Below, one piece after another: positions 1 through 7,766 of a DNA stretch of 64,000 nt (position 1 is the first letter of the stretch; the number at the start of each line of letters is the position of its first letter). The stretch is from positions 124,001 to 188,000 of the forward strand of contig CAVQBG010000001.1 in NCBI GenBank assembly GCA_963710625.1. The letters run 5' to 3'. Position numbers and translations under genes: made by a program. The notes below the pieces were generated by a model that was not told where the DNA came from, did not search any database, and saw only the letters and a program-made list of their open reading frames with translations. The stretch is from Sva-07 sp963710625. GTDB taxonomy: Bacteria; Actinomycetota; Acidimicrobiia; Acidimicrobiales; Ilumatobacteraceae.

Positions 1-1
1 C

Positions 2-709
2 AGCTCCCTCGTGGCGTTGGTCGGTGGTGGGTCCCACACGCTCCGGCCCGGTGAGATCTCGATGGCGCACTGCGGCGTGCTCTTCATGGACGAGCTCGCG
101 GAGTTCTCCCCGTCGGTCCTCGACGGGTTGCGGCAACCGCTCGAACAGCGCATCGTCACCGTCGATCGTGCACATCTCCACGTCGTCCTGCCGGCCGACT
201 TCCTGCTGGTCGCAGCGATGAACCCGTGCCCCTGCGGTGGCGGACCGCCCGGCTCGTGTCTGTGCGGCGACGCGGTGCTGCACCGCTACGCCCGCCGGGT
301 GTCCGGGCCACTGCTCGACCGGTTCGACCTGCGCGTCAACGTGCACCGTCCTGCGGTCGACGACCTGATCGCCAACGAACCGTCCGAGCCGTCGGCCGTC
401 GTCGCCGCCCGCGTCGAGGCGGCTCGCGACATCGCGCTCCTGCGCCAGGGCGTGCTCAACAGCGCGCTTGCGGCGTCACGGCTCGATCACGTCGCCCGCC
501 TCGATCCCGGTGCGCAACGTCATCTGCGCCACGAGATGGAGCGGGGGCGGCTGAGTGGCCGTGGCTATCACCGTGTGCGCCGGGTGGCCCGGACGATCGC
601 CGACCTCCGTGGCGACTTGAACGACACGGTGACCGAGGACGACGTCGTGCTCTCGCTGCGGTTCCGGGCCGACCTCGCGAGCGCGTTGCGGGTGGGGCGG
701 GCGGCGTGA
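2..709 (+). CDS. comM: ComM/YifB-family Mg-chelatase-like AAA+ protein, 3' part
   Basis: The frame is open from the left edge, so only the C-terminal 235 or so residues are present. Visible motifs are those of the YifB/ComM family: VGGG, the Walker B-like stretch GVLFMDELAEF, LRQPLEQ, the cysteine-rich AAMNPCPCGG followed by two further cysteines, and GPLLDRFDLRV. A helical C-terminal Mg-chelatase domain follows. ComM proteins are hexameric helicases that promote branch migration during natural transformation. The stop overlaps the start of dprA, another DNA-uptake gene, which supports the assignment. An upstream start cannot be seen. Confidence 0.93.
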   Translation, partial: SSLVALVGGGSHTLRPGEISMAHCGVLFMDELAEFSPSVLDGLRQPLEQRIVTVDRAHLHVVLPADFLLVAAMNPCPCGGGPPGSCLCGDAVLHRYARRVSGPLLDRFDLRVNVHRPAVDDLIANEPSEPSAVVAARVEAARDIALLRQGVLNSALAASRLDHVARLDPGAQRHLRHEMERGRLSGRGYHRVRRVARTIADLRGDLNDTVTEDDVVLSLRFRADLASALRVGRAA

Positions 710-1830
710 TCCCGCCTGCCGGCTACGTCGCCTCACTGGCTGGATTCGATCGGATGACGAGTGCGCGCCTCTCGTCACTGCTGTCGAACCGATCGCCGGC
801 CGACGCATTCGCGATCGCTGCCGGTGAGCTCCGGCCGCCGGCTCCGATCGCTGCACTCTTCGCGCGCGACCCCGACCTGGGGGCGTGTTGGCGCGCCGAC
901 GCGGTTCGTCGGCCACCCGGGGAGGTCTGGCAACGATGCCTCGACAGCGAGATCGACGTCGTGTTGCCGGGCGATGCGGCCTTCCCGCCACAGTTGCTCG
1001 ACGATCCACGACGGCCCGCGGTCTTGTTCGTCCGGGGCGATCTGGGCGTGCTCGACGCGCGGCGCGTCGGCATCGTCGGGACGCGCAACGCCACGCAGCG
1101 CGGACTCGAGACCGCTGCCCGGTTCGGCTACGAGCTGTCGAGTTCCGAGGTCGTCGTCGTGTCCGGCCTGGCCAAGGGCATCGACGGGGCGGCCCATCGC
1201 GGCTCGCTCGCCGTCGCCGATGCACGCCCGGTCGCAGTGGTCGGCAGCGGGCTCGACCGTCCCTACCCGTCGCAGCACCGCGACCTGTGGGAGGCGGTGG
1301 CCGAACGGGGTGCCGTGATCTCCGAGTGGCCGCCCGGGACCGCGCCCGACGCCTTTCGGTTCCCGCTGCGCAACCGCATCCTGGCTGCGCTCGTCGAAGT
1401 GCTCGTGGTCGTCGAGAGCCGGGAACGTGGCGGCAGCCTGATCACTGCGCGTGAAGCGGCCGAACGTGGCGTCGACGTGTTCGCCGTACCCGGCCCGGTT
1501 CGGAGTCGGGCCTCGATCGGAACCAACCGGCTGCTCTGCGACGGCGCCGCCCCCGCGACCGAGGTGGCCGACGTGCTGATGGCGCTCGGACTCGATCGTC
1601 GCCGAGCCGGCCGATCCCGGTTCGATTCGCGGTCGCGCCCCGCCACCGAGGACCAGGTGTTCCTCACTGCGTGCCGAGCCGGCGCGCGGTCGATCGAAGA
1701 ACTCTCCGCCGAATCCGGTCGGAAGCTGGTCGACGTCGCGTTGTCGGTGGCTCGACTCGAACACGCCGGCTGGTTGCGCGAGACCGGCGGATGGTTCGAA
1801 GCGATCGACGGGTGGGCCGATCTGACATGA
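706..1830 (+). CDS. dprA: DNA processing protein DprA (Smf)
   Basis: This 374-residue protein would load RecA on incoming single-stranded DNA. The Rossmann-like DprA core shows IVGTRNAT near residue 123, SGLAKGIDGAAHRG near 150, FPLRNRILAAL near 222 and GGSLITAREAAERG near 243. A C-terminal winged-helix segment occupies about 310-374. The open frame extends far upstream, but the GTG at 706, overlapping the comM stop (GTGA), gives a normal family length and translational coupling. The following xerC gene has its own -10 element, so the comM-dprA pair probably ends the transcription unit. Confidence 0.95.
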   Translation: MIPPAGYVASLAGFDRMTSARLSSLLSNRSPADAFAIAAGELRPPAPIAALFARDPDLGACWRADAVRRPPGEVWQRCLDSEIDVVLPGDAAFPPQLLDDPRRPAVLFVRGDLGVLDARRVGIVGTRNATQRGLETAARFGYELSSSEVVVVSGLAKGIDGAAHRGSLAVADARPVAVVGSGLDRPYPSQHRDLWEAVAERGAVISEWPPGTAPDAFRFPLRNRILAALVEVLVVVESRERGGSLITAREAAERGVDVFAVPGPVRSRASIGTNRLLCDGAAPATEVADVLMALGLDRRRAGRSRFDSRSRPATEDQVFLTACRAGARSIEELSAESGRKLVDVALSVARLEHAGWLRETGGWFEAIDGWADLT

Positions 1831-1883
1831 CGAGTTCGACCATGCCGTCCGCCCCATCCGCGGCTTCCTCACCCTCTGGGCAA

Positions 1884-1889
1884 TACCAT
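1884..1889 (+). promoter_or_regulatory. -10 element of leaderless xerC transcript
   Basis: TACCAT ends 7 bases before the GTG of xerC and no ribosome binding site intervenes, so transcription would start at or next to the start codon. It fits the TANNNT pattern found before many genes in this window. Confidence 0.5.
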
Positions 1890-1896
1890 CTGCGCC

Positions 1897-2769
1897 GTGG
1901 ACCTCTGGCGCATCGACGAGTTCGCCGACGCGCTCACCTCGTTGTCCGACAACACGGTGGCCGCCTACACGTCGGACCTCCGCGCGTTCCAGGGCTGGTG
2001 CGCCCGCAGCGACCTGACCGAACCGGCACAGGTGAGGCGCACCACGGTGCGTCGGTACCTGGCGCACCTCACCACGAGACAGTTCGCACGTCGCACCATC
2101 GCTCGCAAGACCGCGGCGCTGCGGCGGTACTACCGGTGGCTCGTCGCCGGCGGGTACGCCGAGGTCGATCCCACCAGTGGCGTGTCCGCGCCGGCGGGAG
2201 CCGGGCGTCTGCCGCGGGTGCTCGACCAGCGCGAGCTCGATGGTCTGCTCGAGGGGGCGGCGCCCGATGGCGAGCCCGACTGGCGCCGCCGTCGCGACGA
2301 CGCGGTGCTCGAACTGCTCTACGGATCCGGGCTGCGTGTCGGCGAGCTCTGCGGGCTGCGTGTCGGCTCGCTCTCCTTGGCGTCCGGAGCGGCCGACGTG
2401 TGGGGCAAGGGAGCGAAGGAACGCCGGGTTCCCGTCAGCGAGGCAGCGGTACGGGCAGTGCGACGGTGGCTCGCCGTCCGTGGCGACGTCCTGCCCGCCG
2501 ACGTCGGCGACGTGCTGTTCGGCAACGAGCGTGGTCGGCCGCTCACGCCGCGCGACGTCCGTCGCATCATCGATCGGCGATCCTCGAGCCCGACGCATCC
2601 GCATGCGCTGCGTCACACGTTCGCGACGCACCTGCTCGACGGAGGCGCCGACCTCCGTGCGGTGCAGGAACTGCTCGGCCACACCGATGTGGCCACTACC
2701 CAGCGCTACACCCACGTCAGCCGGGAGCGACTGTCGGCTGCCTACCGCGAGGCCCACCCCAGAGCATGA
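1897..2769 (+). CDS. xerC: Tyrosine recombinase XerC/XerD
   Basis: A 290-residue site-specific recombinase, normal length for the dimer-resolving Xer enzymes. An N-terminal SAM-like DNA-binding domain covers about residues 1-90 and the catalytic domain follows. All catalytic residues are visible: Arg in SGLRVGEL (about 147), Lys in GKGAKERRVP (about 172), HALRHTFATHLL (about 235), His in LLGHTD and Tyr in TTQRYTHVS (about 268). It ends in an ATGA overlap with the sigma factor gene, so the two are coupled. A housekeeping role in chromosome dimer resolution is likelier than phage integration because the neighbours are core genes and no attachment site is seen. Confidence 0.93.
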   Translation: MDLWRIDEFADALTSLSDNTVAAYTSDLRAFQGWCARSDLTEPAQVRRTTVRRYLAHLTTRQFARRTIARKTAALRRYYRWLVAGGYAEVDPTSGVSAPAGAGRLPRVLDQRELDGLLEGAAPDGEPDWRRRRDDAVLELLYGSGLRVGELCGLRVGSLSLASGAADVWGKGAKERRVPVSEAAVRAVRRWLAVRGDVLPADVGDVLFGNERGRPLTPRDVRRIIDRRSSSPTHPHALRHTFATHLLDGGADLRAVQELLGHTDVATTQRYTHVSRERLSAAYREAHPRA

Positions 2770-3527
2770 GTATCGTTCCCGAAGACGCCGATCTCCAGAT
2801 GCAGTGGACGCGATGGTTGAACCGTCGCAACGCGGCTGCCCGTGACCACCTGATCGTCCACTACTCACCGTTGGTGAAGTTCGTGGCTGGTCGTGTCGGT
2901 GCCGGGTTGCCGTCGAGTGTCGACCCCGGCGACCTCGTCAGCTCCGGTGTGTTCGGCCTGATCGATGCCATCGAGCGGTTCGACCCCGAGCGGGGAGTCA
3001 AGTTCGAGACGTTCGCCGTGCCCCGGATCCGTGGCGCGGTCTACGACGGCCTGCGCAAGCTCGATTGGGTGCCACGGTCGATCCGCAGTCGTGCCCGCAG
3101 CGTCGAGAAGGCGATCTCGGAACTCGAACACAAGCTGGGCCGCGGACCGAACGATGAGGAACTGGCCGCTCATCTCAACATCTCGGGCGACGAGCTCACG
3201 CGGTGGCTCGCCGCGATCGCGAGCACCACCGTCGGTCCGCTCGACCGTGCGATCGCGGCCGGAGCCGAACCGGCTGCGCTCGACGGTCCCGGCTCGGGAT
3301 CGCCTGCGGCGGTCCTCGAGGACACCGAACTCGGCGAGATCATGCGAGCGGAGATCCGCAAGCTTCCCGACCGGGAGAAGCTCGTCCTGTCGCTGTACTA
3401 CGACGAGGGGTTGACGCTCTCGGAGATCGGCGAGGTGCTCGGCGTCACCGAGAGTCGGGTGTCGCAGATCCACACCAAGTCCGTGCTGCACCTGCGTTCG
3501 CGCCTGGCTGCGGCCGGCGTCGGCTGA
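2766..3527 (+). CDS. whiG: RNA polymerase sigma factor, FliA/WhiG type
   Basis: A 253-residue sigma-70 family factor with regions 2, 3 and 4 and no region 1.1. Region 2 carries DLVSSGVFGLIDAIERFD and FETFAVPRIRGAVYDGLRK, diagnostic of the FliA/WhiG group, followed by DWVPRSIRSRAR. Region 4 shows LTLSEIGEVLGVTESRVSQI. The ATG overlaps the xerC stop. In Streptomyces the orthologous gene lies in the same place ahead of an M23-like gene and rpsB and controls aerial hyphae development. In this organism it may direct motility or differentiation genes, which is inference. No anti-sigma gene is adjacent. Confidence 0.92.
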   Translation: MSIVPEDADLQMQWTRWLNRRNAAARDHLIVHYSPLVKFVAGRVGAGLPSSVDPGDLVSSGVFGLIDAIERFDPERGVKFETFAVPRIRGAVYDGLRKLDWVPRSIRSRARSVEKAISELEHKLGRGPNDEELAAHLNISGDELTRWLAAIASTTVGPLDRAIAAGAEPAALDGPGSGSPAAVLEDTELGEIMRAEIRKLPDREKLVLSLYYDEGLTLSEIGEVLGVTESRVSQIHTKSVLHLRSRLAAAGVG

Positions 3528-3599
3528 CCGGCCCGCCTTCGGCGCTCTCGCGCCCCCAGTTCCGACCGGCGTGCGCCGGTCCGAGACGAGGAGGCACAC

Positions 3600-4475
3600 A
3601 TGCGAGGTCGTCCAGGGTCGGGTGGGGGAGTGGGCGTGGATCGACGGCGCACGGCGGCGCGGGCCGATCGACGTCGGAGGGTCCGGTGCTCGGTGGTGAT
3701 CGGGCTGGCGGCGGCGCTGATCGGGTCGACCGCGCTGGTGCCGTCGACCTCGGTGCACGCGGCGCCGTGTCTGCGTCCGCCGGTGATCGGCACGGTCGTC
3801 GACCCGTTTCGTGCTCCTGCGTGCGAGTGGTGTGCGGGCAACCGGGGCATCGAGTACCGAGTCGGGTCCGACGCGACCGTGCGAGCCGCTGCAACCGGAA
3901 CCGTGACGTTCGTGGGTTCGGTGGCGGGCACCTCCTACCTGGTGATCGAACTGTCGAACGGTTGGCGGTTGACCCACGGCCGACTCGCCGGCACTCGGCT
4001 GCGACTCGGCGACCGGGTCGTGGCCGGATCGGTCGTCGGGCGCGCGAACGGTGAGTTCTACTTCGGACTGCGCATCGGCGACGAGTACCGCGACCCGGCG
4101 CCGTTCATCGGGCGACTGATCGGCCGCCCCCGGTTGATCCCGATCGACGGGACGCCGGCGCTCGTGCCCGTTCCGGCCGACGCGACGGCGTGGACCTGTC
4201 GGGCACGTCTCGGAGCTGCAGGTGTCGTGGCGGCGAGTACGGCCGATAGCATCCAGCGGGTCGATCCACCCGGGTCGACCGCTGTTCGCAGCGATGTCTC
4301 ACAGTTCCGCTGGTCAACAAGCGGTCGCCCACGGGCGCCGACCGGCGGAATGCAACCGCACGAGGAGAATCATCATGGCCGTCATCACCATGCGGCAAAT
4401 GCTCGAAGCCGGCGCCCACTTCGGTCACCAGACCCGACGGTGGAACCCGAAGATGAAGCGATTCATCTTCGGTGA
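3600..4475 (+). CDS. Secreted degenerate M23/LytM-domain protein
   Basis: The ATG is preceded by GAGGAGG with good spacing. Residues 1-54 form a signal peptide with an Arg-rich N-terminus, a hydrophobic core near 31-47 and a VHAAP cleavage region. The rest resembles a LytM/M23 peptidoglycan hydrolase fold, with GIEYRVGSDATVRAAATGTVTFVG, LTHGRLAG and GEFYFGLRIG. The metal ligands are largely lost: the HxGxD motif reads RGIEY and the HLHF motif reads FYFG. It is probably a non-catalytic cell-wall protein. As annotated, the frame runs 101 bases into rpsB, so the true C-terminus is doubtful and an unnoticed indel is possible. The position before rpsB is conserved in actinobacteria. Confidence 0.75.
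   Translation: MRGRPGSGGGVGVDRRRTAARADRRRRVRCSVVIGLAAALIGSTALVPSTSVHAAPCLRPPVIGTVVDPFRAPACEWCAGNRGIEYRVGSDATVRAAATGTVTFVGSVAGTSYLVIELSNGWRLTHGRLAGTRLRLGDRVVAGSVVGRANGEFYFGLRIGDEYRDPAPFIGRLIGRPRLIPIDGTPALVPVPADATAWTCRARLGAAGVVAASTADSIQRVDPPGSTAVRSDVSQFRWSTSGRPRAPTGGMQPHEENHHGRHHHAANARSRRPLRSPDPTVEPEDEAIHLR
4247..4252 (+). promoter_or_regulatory. possible -10 element for rpsB
   Basis: TAGCAT lies about 122 bases before the rpsB ATG and would give a leader near 115 bases. Long rpsB leaders are common because S2 regulates its own mRNA, but no recognised leader fold was verified. The -35 region is weak. Confidence 0.25.
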
Positions 4476-5391
4476 GCGCAATGGCATCTACATCATCGAC
4501 CTGGAGCAGACGCTCGGTCGGGTGGAGACCGCCTACGGATTCGTCCGCGATCTCGTCGCCGGTGGCGGCACGATCCTGTTCGTCGGCACCAAGAAGCAGG
4601 CGCAGGATCCCGTGAAGAGCTACGCCGACAAGTGCGGCATGCCCTACGTCAACGAGCGCTGGCTCGGTGGCATGCTCACCAACTTCGAGACGATGTCGAA
4701 GCGCGTCAACAAGATGCTCGAGTACGAGCGCATGCAGGCCTCCGGCGAGTTCGACGCGATGATCAAGAAGGAAGCCCTGCTGCTCGATCGTGAGCTCACG
4801 AAGCTCCAGCGCAACCTCGGTGGTCTGCGCAGCCTCAAGAAGGCGCCCGACGCGATCTTCGTGCTCGACACGAAGAAGGAGCACATTGCGGTGACCGAGG
4901 CCAACAAGCTCGGCATCCCGGTCGTCGCCGTCGTCGACACCAACGTCGACCCCGAGGTCATCCAGTACCCGATCCCCGGCAACGACGACGCCATCCGCTC
5001 GAACAGCCTGTTCGCCCGCGTGATCGCCGATGCGGTCGAAGAGGGTCGGTTCATCGCCAACAAGCGCAACCCGGCACCGGCTCCGGTCGCCGAGCGCACC
5101 CCCGAGGAAGAGGCCGAGTTCGCAGCAGCGCAGGCCGCCGCACGCGACGCCGCCGCTCAGGCGCAGGCCGACCGCGACGCCCGCCTCGCCGCCGCCAAGG
5201 CCTCGCCCGTGGTCGAGGAAGCTGCCGCCGATGCAGCTGCGATCGCCACCGAGGAAGGCGCTCCCGACGAGGTCGTGGCGGAGATCGCCGAGGAGACCGT
5301 TGCCGAGGTGGCCGAGCAGGTTGCCGACAGCACCACCGATGATGCCGTCGCCCAGTCCGACACCACCCCCGAACCAAGCACGGAGAGCTGA
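4375..5391 (+). CDS. rpsB: 30S ribosomal protein S2 with long acidic tail
   Basis: Begins MAVITMRQMLEAGAHFGHQ, a clear S2 start, with CGAGGAG upstream. Motifs RWNPKMKRFIFGERNGIYI, FVGTKKQAQ, VNERWLGGMLTNFET and PDAIFVLDTKKEHIAV identify S2. The protein is 338 residues against about 230-300 for most S2 proteins. The extra 100 residues after about 235 are an Ala/Glu/Asp-rich, low-complexity tail that is probably disordered. It is followed four bases later by tsf, the usual operon partner. Confidence 0.98.
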   Translation: MAVITMRQMLEAGAHFGHQTRRWNPKMKRFIFGERNGIYIIDLEQTLGRVETAYGFVRDLVAGGGTILFVGTKKQAQDPVKSYADKCGMPYVNERWLGGMLTNFETMSKRVNKMLEYERMQASGEFDAMIKKEALLLDRELTKLQRNLGGLRSLKKAPDAIFVLDTKKEHIAVTEANKLGIPVVAVVDTNVDPEVIQYPIPGNDDAIRSNSLFARVIADAVEEGRFIANKRNPAPAPVAERTPEEEAEFAAAQAAARDAAAQAQADRDARLAAAKASPVVEEAAADAAAIATEEGAPDEVVAEIAEETVAEVAEQVADSTTDDAVAQSDTTPEPSTES

Positions 5392-5395
5392 GGAC

Positions 5396-6184
5396 ATGTC
5401 ATTCACCGCACAAGACGTCAAGGCGCTCCGCGACTCGTCCGGCGCCGGAATGATGGACTGCAAGAAGGCCTTGCAGGAGAACGACGGCGACATGGAGGCC
5501 GCGAAGCAGTGGCTGCGTGAGAAGGGCCTGGCCGCCAGCGCCAAGCGTGAGGACCGCGAAGCGTCACAGGGCGTCGTCAGCCTGGTGATCGACGGCAACG
5601 TCGGCGCGATCGTCGAACTCAAGAGCGAGACCGACTTCGTCGCCGGCTCGGACCAGTTCAAGGCCGAAGCCGACGCATTGGCCGCGCTCGTCGCCGCCAA
5701 GGGCGTCGACGCCGTCGCCGAGCGCGCTACCGAGCTCGAGGAGCTCAAGGTCACGCTCAAGGAGAACATCGGCCTCGGCGACGTCAAGCGCGTCGAAGCG
5801 GCCGACGGCAACCTCCTCGGCAGCTACCAGCACATCCAGGGTGGCCGCGGCGTCAACGCCGTCCTCGTCGAGATCGCCGGCGGTACGCCCGAACTCGCCC
5901 ACGACGTCGCGGTCCACATCGCCTTCGCACGTCCGACCTACCTGAGCCGCGACGACATCCCCGCCGACGTCGTCGCCGCCGAGCGCGCCACGCTCGAGAC
6001 GATCAGCCGCAACGAGGGCAAGCCGGAAGCAGCGCTGCCGAAGATCGTCGAAGGCCGCATCAACGGCTTCTACAAGGACGTCGCGCTGCTCGACCAGCCC
6101 TACGCGAAGGACGACAAGCAGTCGGTGAGCCAGTTCATCGGCGGCGCCACCATCGTCGACTTCGCCCAGGTCGAAATCGGCTGA
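5396..6184 (+). CDS. tsf: Translation elongation factor Ts
   Basis: A 262-residue guanine nucleotide exchange factor for EF-Tu. The N-terminal UBA-like domain (VKALRDSSGAGMMDCKKAL) and the core motif KSETDFVAG are present. Two dimerisation-like halves follow, with HIAFARPTYLSRDDIP in the second. It starts four bases after the rpsB stop, with GAGGAC as ribosome binding site. A strong inverted repeat lies directly downstream. Confidence 0.97.
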   Translation: MSFTAQDVKALRDSSGAGMMDCKKALQENDGDMEAAKQWLREKGLAASAKREDREASQGVVSLVIDGNVGAIVELKSETDFVAGSDQFKAEADALAALVAAKGVDAVAERATELEELKVTLKENIGLGDVKRVEAADGNLLGSYQHIQGGRGVNAVLVEIAGGTPELAHDVAVHIAFARPTYLSRDDIPADVVAAERATLETISRNEGKPEAALPKIVEGRINGFYKDVALLDQPYAKDDKQSVSQFIGGATIVDFAQVEIG

Positions 6185-6195
6185 CCCCGAACCGT

Positions 6196-6240
6196 TCTCG
6201 TGAACAACCTGCGGCCCAGGTGCGCAGGTTGTTCACGAGA
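6196..6240. terminator. perfect 18-bp inverted repeat between tsf and pyrH
   Basis: Arms 6196-6213 and 6223-6240 are perfect complements with a 9-base loop. The arm reads TCTCGTGAACAACCTGCG. It starts 12 bases after the tsf stop, as a terminator or attenuator would. No T-run follows, so intrinsic termination would have to be of the U-less type known in actinobacteria. An operator role for pyrH, whose -10 lies 45 bases downstream, is possible. Confidence 0.6.
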
Positions 6241-6284
6241 TCGGGTGGACAGCGGCGTTTTCGGTCGTCTGGCGTCTCCTCTAG

Positions 6285-6290
6285 TACGGT
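6285..6290 (+). promoter_or_regulatory. -10 element of short-leader pyrH transcript
   Basis: TACGGT ends 9 bases before the pyrH ATG, leaving no room for a ribosome binding site. It supports transcription separate from rpsB-tsf, which end at the hairpin just upstream. Confidence 0.45.
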
Positions 6291-6299
6291 CGGCAGTCG

Positions 6300-7058
6300 A
6301 TGAGCGACCAGCCGGTGCATCCCCGTGGAGGGCCTCGGCCCAGTTGGAAGCGGATCGTGTTCAAGCCGTCCGGCGAGGCGCTCGCCGGCGAGTCGGGCAA
6401 GGGGCTCGACGGCGCCACGCTCGAGGCGACCGCCCGTGACATCGTCGATCTGCGCCAGAACCTCGGCGTCGACGTGGCCGTGGTGGTCGGCGGCGGCAAC
6501 TTCTGGCGCGGTCGCACCGGCTCGCTCAGTGGGATGGACGCCACCCAGTCCGACCATATCGGCATGCTCGGCACCGTGATGAACGCCCTCGCGCTGCAGG
6601 ACGCGCTCGAGCGGCTCGGCCAGGACACCCGCGTGCAGTCCGCGATCGAGATGCCCCGCATCGCCGAGGCGTACATCCGCCGTCGAGCGGTGCGCCATCT
6701 CGAGAAGGGACGCGTCGTCATCTTCGCCGCCGGCACCGGCAACCCGTTCTTCACCACCGATACCGCCGCAGCGCTGCGGGCAGCCGAGATCGAGGCCGAT
6801 GTCGTGATCAAGGGCACGCACTCGGGCGTCGACGGCGTCTATTCGGCCGACCCCCGTCACGACGCGACCGCGACCAAGTACGACGAGGTGGGCTACCTCG
6901 AGGTGATGACGAAGAACCTCAAGGTGATGGACGCGACAGCGATCGCGTTCTGCCGCGACAACGGGATTCCGATCGTCGTGTTCGACATGTCGAAGCCCGG
7001 CTCGCTCCGAAGCATCGTGCAGGGTGGCCACGAGGGCACCCTCGTCCACGAGGTCTGA
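6300..7058 (+). CDS. pyrH: UMP kinase
   Basis: A 252-residue amino-acid-kinase fold enzyme that phosphorylates UMP to UDP. Motifs are KRIVFKPSGEAL near residue 17, VVVGGGNFWRGR near 63, DHIGMLGTVMNALALQD near 82, FAAGTGNPFFTTDTAAALRA near 143 and the C-terminal FDMSKPGSL. The first 16 residues are a short polar extension. The gene sits in the conserved tsf-pyrH-frr order. Confidence 0.97.
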   Translation: MSDQPVHPRGGPRPSWKRIVFKPSGEALAGESGKGLDGATLEATARDIVDLRQNLGVDVAVVVGGGNFWRGRTGSLSGMDATQSDHIGMLGTVMNALALQDALERLGQDTRVQSAIEMPRIAEAYIRRRAVRHLEKGRVVIFAAGTGNPFFTTDTAAALRAAEIEADVVIKGTHSGVDGVYSADPRHDATATKYDEVGYLEVMTKNLKVMDATAIAFCRDNGIPIVVFDMSKPGSLRSIVQGGHEGTLVHEV

Positions 7059-7147
7059 GCCGATCGGCCCCGCTGATGCGGTGCGAAGGTGGTGCGGTGC
7101 GCCGGCCGACCGGGCGCCCATGGTCCGCTCGTCGGGGCCCGTCTGGG

Positions 7148-7153
7148 TACGCT
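7148..7153 (+). promoter_or_regulatory. -10 element of leaderless frr transcript
   Basis: TACGCT ends 7 bases before the GTG of frr with no intervening ribosome binding site. Confidence 0.5.
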
Positions 7154-7160
7154 GGCTGCC

Positions 7161-7718
7161 GTGATTGACGAGACCCTGCTCGAGGCGATGGAGAAGATGG
7201 ACAAGGCGGTGGAGCACACGCAGTCGCAGTTCTCCACGGTGCGTACCGGCCGGGCGACGCCGTCGCTCGTCGAGCGCATCACCGTGGAGTACTACGGCAC
7301 CCAGGTGCCGCTCCAGCAGATCGCCTCGATCTCGGTCCCCGAGGCGCGCCAGTTGCTGATCAAGCCGCACGACCGTGCCTCGCTCGACGCCGTCGAGAAG
7401 GCGATCCGCGACAGCGATCTGGGCGTGGCGCCGAACAACGACGGGATCTCGATCCGTCTGTCGTTGCCCCAACTGACCGAGGAACGTCGCCGGGAGTACG
7501 TCAAGGTGGTCAAGCACATGGCCGAAGACGGCCGGATCGCCATTCGCAGCGCTCGCCGCGACGCCCGAAAGGCGATGGAGAGCGCGGAGAAGGACGGCGA
7601 CATCTCCGCCGACGATCTCGAGCGGGCGGAGAAGGAACTGGAGAAGGTGACCCACGACCACGTCGAGCACATCGACGCGGCGTTGGGGCGCAAAGAGCAC
7701 GAATTGCTCGAAGTATGA
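7161..7718 (+). CDS. frr: Ribosome recycling factor
   Basis: From the GTG at 7161 the product is 185 residues, exactly the family length. Motifs include STVRTGRATPSLVERITVEYYGT, LSLPQLTEERRREYVKVVK and RIAIRSARRDARK (each part of the conserved core). The open frame extends upstream to 7089, but the extra residues do not match the family and the -10 at 7148-7153 supports the later start. RRF splits post-termination ribosomes with EF-G. Confidence 0.96.
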   Translation: MIDETLLEAMEKMDKAVEHTQSQFSTVRTGRATPSLVERITVEYYGTQVPLQQIASISVPEARQLLIKPHDRASLDAVEKAIRDSDLGVAPNNDGISIRLSLPQLTEERRREYVKVVKHMAEDGRIAIRSARRDARKAMESAEKDGDISADDLERAEKELEKVTHDHVEHIDAALGRKEHELLEV

Positions 7719-7766
7719 GCGTCTGCACCACTGCTCGACGTTCGACCACGGGGGAAGGGATCCGAC

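Noticed and set aside
1897..2769. Tyrosine recombinase as evidence for an integrated phage or island
   Set aside because: It overlaps a sigma factor gene within the conserved dprA-rpsB block and has XerC/D length; no attachment repeats or phage genes are near.
775..2868. Long minus-strand frame opposite dprA and xerC
   Set aside because: Low-complexity translation, antisense to conserved genes.
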